From Rhodobacteraceae bacterium UBA6236 (GTDB lineage Bacteria > Pseudomonadota > Alphaproteobacteria > Rhodobacterales > Rhodobacteraceae): a stretch of DNA of 26,905 bases. A model generated the notes under the pieces. The model saw only the letters and a program-made list of their open reading frames with translations, was not told the origin of the DNA and ran no database searches. The DNA lies in contig DJWG01000012.1 of assembly GCA_002440945.1 (NCBI GenBank), forward strand, positions 1 through 26,905, written 5' to 3'. This document shows positions 1 through 7,592 of the stretch, one piece after another. A program made the position numbers and the translations under genes. Every line of letters starts with the position of its first letter. Within the stretch, counting starts at the first letter, position 1.

Positions 1-349
1 TCTCGTCGATCAGCAGAACGACCTTGCCCTCGGCCTCGAAGGCCTGCCAGAGCTTGCCCTTGCGGATGTAGTTCTTCACGTCATGGACGCGTTCGTCGCC
101 CAACTGGCTGTCGCGCAGGCGCGACACGGCATCGTATTCGTAAAGCCCCTGCTGCGCCTTGGTCGTTGACTTGATGTTCCATTCGATCATCGGCAGGCCA
201 AGCGCGCTGGCGACCTGGCGGGCAAGCTCGGTCTTGCCGGTCCCCGGTTCGCCCTTGACCAGCAGCGGGCGTTCCAGCGCCACGGCGGCGTTGACGGCCA
301 CGGTCAGATCGTCGGTGGCGATATAGGCGTCGGTTCCGGTGAATTTCAT
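1..349 (-). CDS. MoxR-family AAA+ ATPase, N-terminal 116 residues (cut by window edge)
   Basis: The gene runs off the left edge of the window, so only the N-terminus is visible. Reading the minus strand from the ATG at 349 gives a Walker A loop (GEPGTGKTE, about residues 36-44) and a Walker B strand ending VVLLIDE at the edge. This is the spacing expected of MoxR/CbbQ-type AAA+ ATPases. Such proteins act as cytoplasmic chaperones that insert cofactors into, or remodel, partner proteins, and usually sit next to a von Willebrand factor A-domain gene. That partner would lie outside the window. The gene diverges from dksA across about 230 bp. The family call is firm, the specific target is unknown. 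Confidence 0.88.
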   Translation of the reverse strand, partial: MKFTGTDAYIATDDLTVAVNAAVALERPLLVKGEPGTGKTELARQVASALGLPMIEWNIKSTTKAQQGLYEYDAVSRLRDSQLGDERVHDVKNYIRKGKLWQAFEAEGKVVLLIDE

Positions 350-580
350 GTCAGTCTCTCCGCAGTGCCGGATCGGGCATGGAAAGCAGCGCCAGCCCGG
401 AAAAATCTTGGTGCCGCGGCTTCGCCGGGAACCGGCCTGTCATATCGGGGGTTAGAAGATGCATCAAGGCATCCTTGGGCGTGTGGACATCCTTCCAGCC
501 TTCGGTTAATGAGCGCCCCCAAGAAGTGCCGGATGCGTGTGGTGACCAGTCGGACGTCCGGACTGCAGGAGGTCGCAGTG

Positions 581-1003
581 ATGAAGCCCGAAAGCTTTCT
601 CCCGGATGATTATCGGCCGGCCGAAAGCGAGCCGTTCATGAACGAACGTCAGCTGGAATATTTCCGCCGCAAGCTACTGGCATGGAAGGCAGAACTTCAG
701 GAACAATCCGCCGAGACCCTGGAAGGGTTGCAGGATTCGGGCCGCAATGTTCCCGACATCGCCGACCGCGCTTCCGAGGAAACCGACCGTGCGCTTGAAC
801 TGCGCACGCGGGACCGGCAGCGCAAGCTTGTCAGCAAGATCGACGCGGCGCTGCGCCGGATCGATAATGGCGAATACGGCTATTGCGAGATGACCGGCGA
901 ACCGATCAGCCTGAAGCGGCTGGATGCGCGGCCCATCGCCACGATGACGCTTGAAGCGCAGGAACGCCACGAACGCCGCGAACGCGTCCACCGCGACGAT
1001 TGA
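581..1003 (+). CDS. dksA: DksA-type RNA polymerase-binding transcription factor, single-cysteine form
   Basis: This is a 140-residue DksA/TraR-family protein that binds the RNA polymerase secondary channel and, with ppGpp, adjusts transcription of rRNA and amino-acid genes. A long coiled coil (about residues 22-95) carries the tip motif D59-x-x-D62-x-A64, needed for function in E. coli DksA. The C-terminal globule keeps the NGEYGYC fold signature but has only one cysteine (C102), so the canonical four-cysteine zinc site is absent. Rhodobacter sphaeroides is known to have a functional DksA of this kind. I chose the ATG at 581 because AGGAGG lies at 567-572. The open frame continues upstream to 365, but that extension is low-complexity and unlike the family. 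The gene ends in an intrinsic terminator. Confidence 0.93.
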   Translation: MKPESFLPDDYRPAESEPFMNERQLEYFRRKLLAWKAELQEQSAETLEGLQDSGRNVPDIADRASEETDRALELRTRDRQRKLVSKIDAALRRIDNGEYGYCEMTGEPISLKRLDARPIATMTLEAQERHERRERVHRDD

Positions 1004-1041
1004 GCCTCTTGCCTGCCCGCCGGGGCTTGGTGACACTCAGA

Positions 1042-1073
1042 GGCATCGGGGCGGCGGCTCCGGTGCCTTTTTT
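1042..1073 (+). terminator. Intrinsic terminator of dksA
   Basis: An 8-bp stem pairs 1042-1049 (GGCATCGG) with 1060-1067 (CCGGTGCC), with one G-T wobble and a 10-nt loop. Six T residues follow at 1068-1073. It starts 38 bp after the dksA stop and ends 32 bp before the monooxygenase start, so it separates the two genes. Confidence 0.85.
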
Positions 1074-1105
1074 CTTGGGGCCGCCGCAATCAGACGGGAT
1101 GACGG

Positions 1106-2299
1106 ATGCTCGAACACCGCGCGGTTACGATTGTTGGGGCGGGGATTGCCGGGCTTGCGCTGGCCCGCGCGCTGGCGCATCTGGATGCCGATGTCACGGT
1201 GCTGGAACAGGCGCCCGAGATTTCCGAAGTGGGCGCGGGACTGCAGATCACCCCGAACGGCGCGCGGGTGCTTGCGGCGCTGGGTCTGGGCGAAGAGGCG
1301 GCCGAAATCGGTCTTGCCTCAACCGCGGTCGAACTGCGCAACGGTGAAACCGGCCAGCGGGTTCTTCGGATGGGGCTCGACGGGGCCGGTGATTTCCGTT
1401 TCTTCCATCGCGCCGACCTGATCGAGATGCTGCTTCTGGGCGCCGCGCAGGCGGGCGTAACGATCCGCACCAATGCCAGGGTCCAGAAGGTCAAGCTGGG
1501 CGATCATCCGCCGCGCCTGACGCTGGAGGGCGGAGAAGTCATCGAACCGGCGCTGCTGATCGGCGCGGATGGCCTGCATTCGAAGGTCCGTTCGGCGCTG
1601 AATGGCGCTGTCGCGCCGTTCTTCACCCATCAGGTCGCCTGGCGCGCGACGCTGCGCGAGACATCCGACATCGAGCCGATCGCGCAGATCTGGATGGGGG
1701 CCGGGCGCCACATCGTCACCTATCCGCTGCGTGGCGGACGCTTGCGCAATATCGTCGCCGTCGAGGAACGCCGCACTTGGGCCGATGAAAGCTGGTCGCT
1801 GACCGACGATCCGATGACGCTCCGCGTGGCGTTTCAGGATTTCGTCCCCGAGGTGCAAGGCTGGCTCAAACGGGTCGAGGCGCCGAACCTCTGGGGGCTG
1901 TTCCGCCATCCGGTCGCGGGGCGCTGGCAGGGGCAGGGCGCGGCGATCCTCGGGGATGCCGCCCATCCGACGCTGCCGTTCCTTGCCCAGGGCGCCAACA
2001 TGGCGCTTGAGGATGCCTGGGTCCTGGCGGAATGCCTGCGCCGGATGCCGATCGACGAGGCGCTGCCCACTTACCAGTCGCTGCGCGAAACCCGCGCCCG
2101 CCGTATCGTCGAGGCCGCGAACACCAATGCGCGCAACTACCACCTGAAGGGCATGGTCCGCGGCGCGGCGCATCTGGCGCTGCGGCTCGGCGGGTCGCTG
2201 ATGCCCACGGCGCCGCTGCGCCGCTTCGACTGGCTTTATGGCCATGACGTCATCGCCCAGATGGCCGAAGCCCTGTCTACCGAGCAAGAAGCCGGTTGA
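1106..2299 (+). CDS. FAD-dependent monooxygenase (salicylate-hydroxylase-like group A flavoprotein)
   Basis: This 397-residue cytoplasmic flavoprotein has the three signatures of group A aromatic hydroxylases. They are the dinucleotide loop GAGIAG (residues 11-16), the GADG motif near residue 153, and the second FAD motif GDAAHP near residue 283, followed by a QGANMALEDA-type helix. Relatives hydroxylate salicylate, 3-hydroxybenzoate or 6-hydroxynicotinate using NAD(P)H and O2. The length fits the family. The ribosome site is weak. Its 3' end overlaps convergent rutR by 23 bp, and it is separated from dksA by a terminator, so it is probably a single-gene unit. Substrate cannot be read from sequence. 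Its position beside the pyrimidine island hints at, but does not show, an N-heterocycle substrate. Confidence 0.85.
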   Translation: MLEHRAVTIVGAGIAGLALARALAHLDADVTVLEQAPEISEVGAGLQITPNGARVLAALGLGEEAAEIGLASTAVELRNGETGQRVLRMGLDGAGDFRFFHRADLIEMLLLGAAQAGVTIRTNARVQKVKLGDHPPRLTLEGGEVIEPALLIGADGLHSKVRSALNGAVAPFFTHQVAWRATLRETSDIEPIAQIWMGAGRHIVTYPLRGGRLRNIVAVEERRTWADESWSLTDDPMTLRVAFQDFVPEVQGWLKRVEAPNLWGLFRHPVAGRWQGQGAAILGDAAHPTLPFLAQGANMALEDAWVLAECLRRMPIDEALPTYQSLRETRARRIVEAANTNARNYHLKGMVRGAAHLALRLGGSLMPTAPLRRFDWLYGHDVIAQMAEALSTEQEAG

Positions 2300-2933
2300 A
2301 AAGCGTGGTCAGGAACGTGTCGGCCTCGGCATAGGGATCGTGGTCGGGGCCAAGGATGGCGCGGACCTGCACTTCGAAATCGGCGTAATGCTGGGTCAGC
2401 GCCCAGATCGCAAAGATCAGGTGATAGGGGTCCACGGCGGCAATCTTGCCTTCCTCGGCCCAGCGCGCGATCACCGCGGCCTTGTCCTGCGCCAGCTTCC
2501 GCAGATCGCCCTCAAGCATCGCCTTCATGCGCGGCGCGCCCTGCAACATCTCGTTGGCAAACAGCCGGCTTTCCCGCGGCAGGCTGCGGCTCATGTCAAG
2601 CTTGCGGTGCATGTAGGCAAGGATTTCGGCCTTGGGTTCGCCCAGGGGGTCAAGCTGCCTCAGCGGCTCCAGCCATATATCAAGCAGCGTCGACAGAAGC
2701 TCGATATGGATCGCCTCTTTCGAGGGGAAGTAATACAGAAGGTTCGGCTTCGATAGCCCCGCCGCCTGCGCGATCTGATCGACCGTGGCGCCCCGGAACC
2801 CATGCTGGGAAAAGACCTCGAGCGCGGCTTCAAGGATCGCCTCGCGGTTCTTCTGCTGGATGCGCGTCCGGCGCGGCGCTTCGGCCGCCGGGTCTGCTCC
2901 CGGCTCCGGCGTCCGATCGTCGCCCTGATCCAT
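2277..2933 (-). CDS. rutR: RutR-type TetR repressor of pyrimidine catabolism
   Basis: A 218-residue TetR-family regulator. The N-terminal helix-turn-helix has the tract NLLYYFPSKEA, and the ligand domain keeps DIWL, the RLFANEMLQGAP segment and DPYHLIFAIWALTQHYADF. These are the features I recognise from E. coli RutR, which binds uracil or thymine and leaves its operator TTGACCA-N2-TGGTCAA. The start at 2933 is supported by AAGGAGG just upstream on the minus strand. Its 3' end overlaps the monooxygenase. It diverges from the aminotransferase, whose upstream region holds a RutR-like palindrome (3085-3100) that could control both. A second, more diverged paralogue lies at 5391-6092. Family call is strong; effector identity is inferred from family. 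Confidence 0.88.
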   Translation of the reverse strand: MDQGDDRTPEPGADPAAEAPRRTRIQQKNREAILEAALEVFSQHGFRGATVDQIAQAAGLSKPNLLYYFPSKEAIHIELLSTLLDIWLEPLRQLDPLGEPKAEILAYMHRKLDMSRSLPRESRLFANEMLQGAPRMKAMLEGDLRKLAQDKAAVIARWAEEGKIAAVDPYHLIFAIWALTQHYADFEVQVRAILGPDHDPYAEADTFLTTLFNRLLAR

Positions 2934-3084
2934 CCGATCCTCCTTCCTGCCCGAATGCCGACGCCTTCGGCGCCCAGGGGCGCGCGCGCCTCGCCCGGGG
3001 CAGTCTGCGGCAACATGTGTCGGAAACGACCCGTTTATGTCCGGGCCGTGCTTTTCCTTCCCTGAACCCTCTGCTAGCCTCATC

Positions 3085-3100
3085 CTGACCGTGTGGTCAA
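3085..3100. promoter_or_regulatory. RutR-like operator upstream of the aminotransferase
   Basis: CTGACCGTGTGGTCAA contains perfect TGACC/GGTCA arms with a 4-bp spacer, the same geometry as the E. coli RutR site. It lies 72 bp before the aminotransferase ATG and 152 bp before the rutR start, in the shared divergent region. Confidence 0.7.
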
Positions 3101-3171
3101 ACAAACATTTGCATACCGCCGCCACGAGGGGCTGCCCCGAAAACAAGGCGCGGATCTTGGGAGGCTACCTC

Positions 3172-4500
3172 ATGGCTCTGGACCGCAAGACGGCCCCGAA
3201 CGACCTCAACGCATTCTGGATGCCGTTCACGGCGAACCGCCAGTTCAAGAAGGCGCCGCGCATGTTCGTGGGCGCCAAAGACATGCACTACACCACCTCG
3301 GACGGCCGGCAGGTGCTGGACGGCACCGCGGGCCTGTGGTGCTGCAACGCTGGCCATTGCCGCCCGAAGATCACCGAGGCGATCCAGCGCCAGGCGGCAG
3401 AGCTGGACTATGCGCCGGCCTTCCAGATGGGCCACCCCATCGCCTTCGAACTGGCCAACCGTATCGTCGACATCGCGCCCAAAGGCATCGAGCATGTGTT
3501 CTACACGAACTCCGGTTCGGAAAGCGTTGAAACGGCACTGAAAATCGCCATCGCCTATCACCGGGCGCGGGGCGAGGGCGCGCGGACCCGGTTGATCGGG
3601 CGCGAACGCGGCTATCACGGCGTGAACTTCGGCGGGATTTCGGTTGGCGGCATCGTCAACAACCGCAAGATGTTCGGCACGCTGCTGGCCGGTGTCGATC
3701 ACCTGCCGCACACCCACCTGCCGGACCTGAACGCCTTCACCAAGGGCCAGCCCGAACATGGCGCGAACCTGGCCGACGATCTGGAACGGATCGTGGCACT
3801 GCACGGCGCGGAAACCATCGCCGCCGTGATTGTCGAGCCGATGGCAGGTTCGACCGGCGTCCTGATGCCGCCGAAGGGCTATCTGGAAAAACTGCGTGCG
3901 ATCACCAAGAAGCACGGCATCCTTCTGATCTTTGATGAAGTCATCACCGGCTTCGGGCGTCTGGGCTCGGCCTTCGCCGCGCAGCATTTCGACGTGCTCC
4001 CGGACATGATGACCACCGCCAAGGGTCTGACCAACGGCGTGATCCCGATGGGCGCGGTCCTGACCACGCCCGAGGTGCATGACGCCTTCATGAACGGCCC
4101 CGAGCACATGATCGAGCTGTTCCACGGCTACACCTATTCCGGCAACCCGATCGCCTGCGCCGCCGGCATCGCGACGCTGGAAACCTACAAGGAAGAAGGC
4201 CTGTTCGAACGGGCGCACGAACTGGAGGGCTACTGGCAGGACGCGATCCACTCCTTGCGCGGCCTGCCGCATGTCATCGACATCCGCAACATGGGCCTGA
4301 TTGGCGCGGTCGAGTTGCAGTCGATCCCCGGCGAGCCGACGAAGCGCGCCTTCCAGGCCTTCCTTGATGCATATGAGGCGGGGATCCTGATCCGCACCAC
4401 GGGCGACATCATCGCCATGAGCCCGCCGCTGATCATCTCGAAGGCGGAAATCGACACGCTGATCGGGAAACTGGGCGACGTGCTGAAGAACCTGAAGTGA
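3172..4500 (+). CDS. Class III omega-amino acid (beta-alanine):pyruvate aminotransferase
   Basis: A 442-residue PLP-dependent fold-type I enzyme. Visible landmarks are NSGSESVETALK (113-124, phosphate-binding region), RGYHG (146-150), the D255-E256 pair in LLIFDEVITGFGR, and the Schiff-base lysine K284 in TTAKGLTNG. The N-terminal FWMPFTANRQFK and GLWCCNAGHCRP tracts resemble Pseudomonas omega-amino acid:pyruvate transaminase, which converts beta-alanine and pyruvate to malonate semialdehyde and alanine. This would take the final product of reductive uracil degradation. The start at 3172 follows a GGGAGG site. The frame opens earlier (3037), but that part overlaps the operator region and does not look like protein. 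A RutR-like operator precedes it and an intrinsic terminator follows. Confidence 0.88.
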   Translation: MALDRKTAPNDLNAFWMPFTANRQFKKAPRMFVGAKDMHYTTSDGRQVLDGTAGLWCCNAGHCRPKITEAIQRQAAELDYAPAFQMGHPIAFELANRIVDIAPKGIEHVFYTNSGSESVETALKIAIAYHRARGEGARTRLIGRERGYHGVNFGGISVGGIVNNRKMFGTLLAGVDHLPHTHLPDLNAFTKGQPEHGANLADDLERIVALHGAETIAAVIVEPMAGSTGVLMPPKGYLEKLRAITKKHGILLIFDEVITGFGRLGSAFAAQHFDVLPDMMTTAKGLTNGVIPMGAVLTTPEVHDAFMNGPEHMIELFHGYTYSGNPIACAAGIATLETYKEEGLFERAHELEGYWQDAIHSLRGLPHVIDIRNMGLIGAVELQSIPGEPTKRAFQAFLDAYEAGILIRTTGDIIAMSPPLIISKAEIDTLIGKLGDVLKNLK

Positions 4501-4510
4501 AATGGAAAGG

Positions 4511-4535
4511 GCCGGGGCAATCCCCGGCACTTTTT
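4511..4535 (+). terminator. Intrinsic terminator of the aminotransferase
   Basis: Perfect 7-bp stem GCCGGGG (4511-4517) with CCCCGGC (4522-4528), loop CAAT, followed by T5 at 4531-4535. It sits between two convergent genes. In the opposite direction the downstream T tract is only CCCTTTCC, so it should work mainly for the plus strand. Confidence 0.88.
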
Positions 4536-4551
4536 CATTCAGGCCAAAGGC

Positions 4552-5355
4552 TTACCGGTCGATCTTGCCGCCCATGATCGCCAGCGACTGCTGGTAGACC
4601 GTGGCCGCGTTCCATTCCTTCAGGACAGCAAAGTTCGGCTCGCCCTCCTGATAGCCGGCGCCGGGCACCCAGCCCTTGCCGCGCAGGAAATTCGCGGTCG
4701 AGGCAAGCGCATCGGACTGGTTGTTCAGGTCGATCCGCCCGTCGCCGTTGCCGTCCACACCGTAGGCCAGCACGTTGCCGGGCAGGAACTGGGTATGGCC
4801 GATCTCGCCATGCTTTGCGCCGGTGGAGGCGGTGCTGATGATGCCCCGGTCGACCAGCACCAGCGCCGCCAGCAGGTGGCCGGTGAAATATTCCGTGCGG
4901 CGGCAGTCATAGGCCAGCGTTGCGATGGCCGAGATGACGTTGGTATTGCCGGTGTCATGGCCAAAGCCCGTCTCCATGCCGTGGATCGCGATCACCACGC
5001 CCGCCGGGACGCCGAAGCGCTGCTCGAGCCCGTCGTAGAAGCCGGGGTTCTTGGCCTTGCGCTTGCGGCCTTGCGCGATGATCGTATCGGCCCCACGCAC
5101 CTGCATGAACTTCGCCAGCGTGTATTTGAAGCTTTTCTGGCCCCGGTCGGCCGAGATCGTCGCCTTGGAATAGCTGGTCCCCATCAGCGCCGCGACCCCG
5201 CGTTCGCCCACCCCCGCCGCCCGGGCCTCGGCCGCCATCTGGGGTTTCCAACCCTCATAGGCCGCGCCGGTGCTGGAACATTGCGCCGCCACGACCGGGA
5301 CTGCGGCAAGGGTGAAGGCAAGCGAAAGGGCCAGGGAAAGGGCTGGGGCGCGCAA
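4552..5355 (-). CDS. Secreted MltB-like lytic murein transglycosylase
   Basis: A 267-residue periplasmic peptidoglycan lyase of the SLT_2/MltB class. It starts with a signal peptide (basic start, leucine/alanine-rich core, cleavage near VVAAQC). The mature part has the catalytic-glutamate segment GMETGFG, the GEIGHTQFLPGN motif and an EF-hand-like loop (DGNGDGRIDL) matching the calcium site described in E. coli Slt35. No C-terminal peptidoglycan-binding domain is present. The start is probably the TTG at 5355: an AGGAG site lies just upstream and no ATG or GTG gives a signal peptide. The frame extends much further upstream but that part overlaps the neighbouring regulator. Its link to pyrimidine metabolism is unclear; it may simply be an insertion. 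Confidence 0.87.
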   Translation of the reverse strand: MRAPALSLALSLAFTLAAVPVVAAQCSSTGAAYEGWKPQMAAEARAAGVGERGVAALMGTSYSKATISADRGQKSFKYTLAKFMQVRGADTIIAQGRKRKAKNPGFYDGLEQRFGVPAGVVIAIHGMETGFGHDTGNTNVISAIATLAYDCRRTEYFTGHLLAALVLVDRGIISTASTGAKHGEIGHTQFLPGNVLAYGVDGNGDGRIDLNNQSDALASTANFLRGKGWVPGAGYQEGEPNFAVLKEWNAATVYQQSLAIMGGKIDR

Positions 5356-5390
5356 GGCGTGTCTCCTGTTTTTCTTTTTCAGCCGGGACT

Positions 5391-6092
5391 CTACCCGCGG
5401 TGGCACGGGGCGGAAAGGGGGTCCGGTCCAAGGCCGATGCCGCGAAGGATGATCTGCCGGACAGTGGCCTTGGCGCGGGCCCAGTCGTCGTCCGACAGGG
5501 GGCGGCCACCGTTCAGCGTCTCGATCTGGTGGCCGAAATCGGCGTAATGCTGGGTGGTGGCCCAAAGCATGTAAAGAAGCTGGTAGGGATCGACCGGCGC
5601 CATCAGACCCTGGTCGATCCAGCCCTGGATCACGCCCGCGCGGTCCGCCGTCCATTCCCGCAGCGTGGTTTCCAGATAATCCTGGATCACCGGCGCGCCA
5701 TGCATGACTTCGGTCGCCCAGACCTTCGATCCCTGCGGGTGGCGGCGCGAGATCTCCATCTTGGCGTCGATATAGGCGCCGATGGCCTCGGCCGGGCCGG
5801 GGGCATCGTCGAAGCTGTCAGCGGCATGGAGCCAGATGTCGAAGATCTGCTGCACGACCTGCCGGTAAAGCGCCTCTTTCGTCGGGAAGTAGTAGTGCAG
5901 GTTTGCCTTGGGCAGCCCCGCGTTGTCGGCGATCAGCTGCATCGTTGCGCCGCCGAAGCCCGCCTCGGCAAAGACCCGTTCGGCGGCGCGCAGGATCGTC
6001 GCTTCCATTTCGCGCCGCGTTTCGGCCCGGCGGCCTTGCGCGCCGGATGCGGAAGCCGGGGTGGGCGCGCCAGAGACGGATGTTTCGCGCAT
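5391..6092 (-). CDS. Second RutR-like TetR-family regulator
   Basis: A 233-residue TetR regulator that is a diverged paralogue of the RutR at 2277-2933. Both share NL-x-YYFP-x-KEA in the DNA-binding region, DIWL at the domain junction, and DPY-x-L followed by W-A-x-TQHYADF in the ligand domain. It has a longer N-terminal tail and a different C-terminus. Start choice is open: ATG 6092, or GTG 6101 three codons earlier, which has AGGA only 3 nt away. It is transcribed away from the hydrolase operon. One RutR-like site (6110-6125) lies against its start and a second at 6144-6159, so autorepression plus control of the operon is the likely role. Effector (uracil, dihydrouracil, ureidopropionate or hydantoin) is unknown. 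Confidence 0.87.
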   Translation of the reverse strand: MRETSVSGAPTPASASGAQGRRAETRREMEATILRAAERVFAEAGFGGATMQLIADNAGLPKANLHYYFPTKEALYRQVVQQIFDIWLHAADSFDDAPGPAEAIGAYIDAKMEISRRHPQGSKVWATEVMHGAPVIQDYLETTLREWTADRAGVIQGWIDQGLMAPVDPYQLLYMLWATTQHYADFGHQIETLNGGRPLSDDDWARAKATVRQIILRGIGLGPDPLSAPCHRG

Positions 6093-6109
6093 GGGGCTCA
6101 CAATTCCTG

Positions 6110-6125
6110 TTGACCACTTGGTCCG
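6110..6125. promoter_or_regulatory. RutR-like operator, regulator-proximal site
   Basis: TTGACCACTTGGTCCG: arms TGACC/GGTCC around a 4-bp spacer, one mismatch from a perfect palindrome. It is adjacent to the start of the divergent regulator and 34 bp centre-to-centre from the next site. Confidence 0.6.
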
Positions 6126-6143
6126 GCTGTGGTCGCCTCAAAT

Positions 6144-6159
6144 CTGACCATATGGTCAG
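6144..6159. promoter_or_regulatory. RutR-like operator, perfect palindrome before the hydrolase operon
   Basis: CTGACCATATGGTCAG is a perfect 16-bp palindrome matching the RutR pattern TGACCA-N2-TGGTCA. It lies 80 bp before the hydrolase start codon. Confidence 0.75.
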
Positions 6160-6175
6160 GAAGATCGGCCGACAA

Positions 6176-6198
6176 GGATTCGCGGGAATGACGAATCC
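6176..6198 (+). repeat. Inverted repeat in the leader of the hydrolase operon
   Basis: GGATTCG (6176-6182) pairs with CGAATCC (6192-6198) around a 9-nt spacer. It lies downstream of both operator-like sites and 40 nt before the start codon. It could form a leader hairpin or be a site for another regulator; no T tract follows, so it is not a terminator. Confidence 0.45.
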
Positions 6199-6238
6199 GG
6201 GGCCAGCGGGTGCCTGCACCCGGATCAGGGAGATGACG

Positions 6239-7489
6239 ATGCCGGCAGCGGGTGAGAACCTGCGGATCAATTCCGCGCGCCTTTGGGACAGCCTGATGGA
6301 GATGGCCCGGATCGGCCCGGGTATCGCGGGCGGCAACAACCGCCAGACGCTGACCGATGCCGATGCCGAAGGCCGGGCACTGTTCCAGGGCTGGTGTCAG
6401 GCGGCAGGCTGCACGATGGGCGTCGACACGATGGGCAGCATGTTCGCCACCCGTCCGGGGACCGACCCCGATGCCCTGCCGGTCTATATCGGCAGCCATC
6501 TGGATACCCAGCCCACGGGTGGCAAATACGACGGGGTTCTGGGGGTTCTGGGCGGGCTTGAGGTGCTGCGCACCCTGCAAGACATGAACATCCGCACCCG
6601 CCACCCGATCGTTCTGACCAACTGGACCAACGAGGAAGGCGCACGGTTCGCGCCCGCCATGCTCGCCTCGGGTGTCTTCGCGGGGGTGCACAGCCAAGAC
6701 TACGCCTATGGCCGCACCGATCTGGACGGCAAGAGCTTCGGCGAGGAGTTGAAGCGCATCGGCTGGGTCGGGTCCGAGCCGGTGGGTGCGCGGAAGATGC
6801 ACGCGATGTTCGAGCTGCACATCGAACAGGGCCCGATCCTTGAGGCCGAGGGCAAGACCATCGGCGTCGTCACCCACGGCCAGGGCCTTTGGTGGCTGGA
6901 AATCACGCTGACGGGCAAGGCCGCCCATACCGGATCGACGCCGATGGCCATGCGGGTGAACGCAGGCCTTGGCATGGCCCGGATCACCGAGCGCGTCCAC
7001 CAGATCGCCATGAGCCACCAGCCGAATGCCGTGGGCGCGGTCGGGCAGGTCAACGTCTTTCCGAATTCGCGCAACGTCATCCCCGGCCGCGTGGTCTTCA
7101 CCGTCGACATCCGCAGCCCCGAACAGGGGAAGCTTGACGCCATGCGGGCCGAGGTCGAACGCGCGGCCATGGCGGTTGCGGCCGAACTGGGCCTTGGCTG
7201 CCAGATCGAGCCGGTGGGCCATTTCGACCCGGTGACCTTCGACCCTGGCCTTGTCGCCACCGTCCGCCGCACCGCCGAGCGGCTGGGTTACAGCCACATG
7301 GACATCGTCTCGGGCGCGGGCCACGACGCCTGCTGGATCAACCGCGTGGCGCCGACCACGATGATCATGTGCCCTTGCGTCGATGGCCTGAGCCACAACG
7401 AAGCCGAGGAGATCACCCCCGACTGGGCCGCCGCCGGAACGGATGTGCTGCTGCACGCGGTGCTGGAAGTGGCAGAGGTGGTGGAGTGA
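6239..7489 (+). CDS. Zn-dependent N-carbamoyl-amino acid hydrolase / beta-ureidopropionase-type amidase (M20 family)
   Basis: A 416-residue M20-family amidohydrolase of the HyuC/AmaB/allantoate amidohydrolase group. Likely metal ligands are visible: H87 in SHLDTQP, D98 in GKYDG, E132/E133 in NEEGARF, H194 in HIEQGP and H386 in SHNEAEE. Family members hydrolyse N-carbamoyl-beta-alanine or N-carbamoyl-L-amino acids to the free amino acid, CO2 and ammonia. Next to a dihydropyrimidinase and a beta-alanine aminotransferase, N-carbamoyl-beta-alanine is the best guess. I chose the ATG at 6239 because AGGGAG at 6227-6232 gives 6-nt spacing; the ATG at 6233 abuts that site. It is the first gene of the operon behind two RutR-like sites. 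Hydantoin-derived carbamoyl amino acids are an alternative substrate. Confidence 0.88.
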   Translation: MPAAGENLRINSARLWDSLMEMARIGPGIAGGNNRQTLTDADAEGRALFQGWCQAAGCTMGVDTMGSMFATRPGTDPDALPVYIGSHLDTQPTGGKYDGVLGVLGGLEVLRTLQDMNIRTRHPIVLTNWTNEEGARFAPAMLASGVFAGVHSQDYAYGRTDLDGKSFGEELKRIGWVGSEPVGARKMHAMFELHIEQGPILEAEGKTIGVVTHGQGLWWLEITLTGKAAHTGSTPMAMRVNAGLGMARITERVHQIAMSHQPNAVGAVGQVNVFPNSRNVIPGRVVFTVDIRSPEQGKLDAMRAEVERAAMAVAAELGLGCQIEPVGHFDPVTFDPGLVATVRRTAERLGYSHMDIVSGAGHDACWINRVAPTTMIMCPCVDGLSHNEAEEITPDWAAAGTDVLLHAVLEVAEVVE

Positions 7490-7499
7490 GCGGCCGACC

Positions 7500-7550
7500 G
7501 GGGGCCTTGCCCCCGGACCCCCAGGATATTTGGCCCAAGATGAAACAGGA
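7500..7550 (+). repeat. Modular intergenic repeat, copy A
   Basis: GGGGGC-CTT-GCCCCC (perfect 6-bp stem, 7500-7514) is followed by GGACCCCC and then GGATATTTGGCCCAAGATGAA. Copy B (10246-10290) has the same order of modules on the opposite strand and copy C (13070-13120) contains the last module twice. It lies inside the operon between two co-directed genes. Confidence 0.7.
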
Positions 7551-7592
7551 AACCATGCCCATCCTGACCATTGGCGGACGAAAGGAACAGTC

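Noticed and set aside
548..564. Near-palindrome AGTC-GGAC/GTCCGGACT before the dksA ribosome site
   Set aside because: It requires a one-base bulge and is short in GC-rich sequence; could be chance.
365..580. N-terminal extension of the dksA frame by 72 residues
   Set aside because: A strong AGGAGG site points to ATG 581, and the extension is Ala/Arg/Ser-rich with no likeness to DksA.
7566..7580. Possible fourth RutR site TGACCATTGGCGGA
   Set aside because: Only the left arm matches; the right arm lacks GGTCA.
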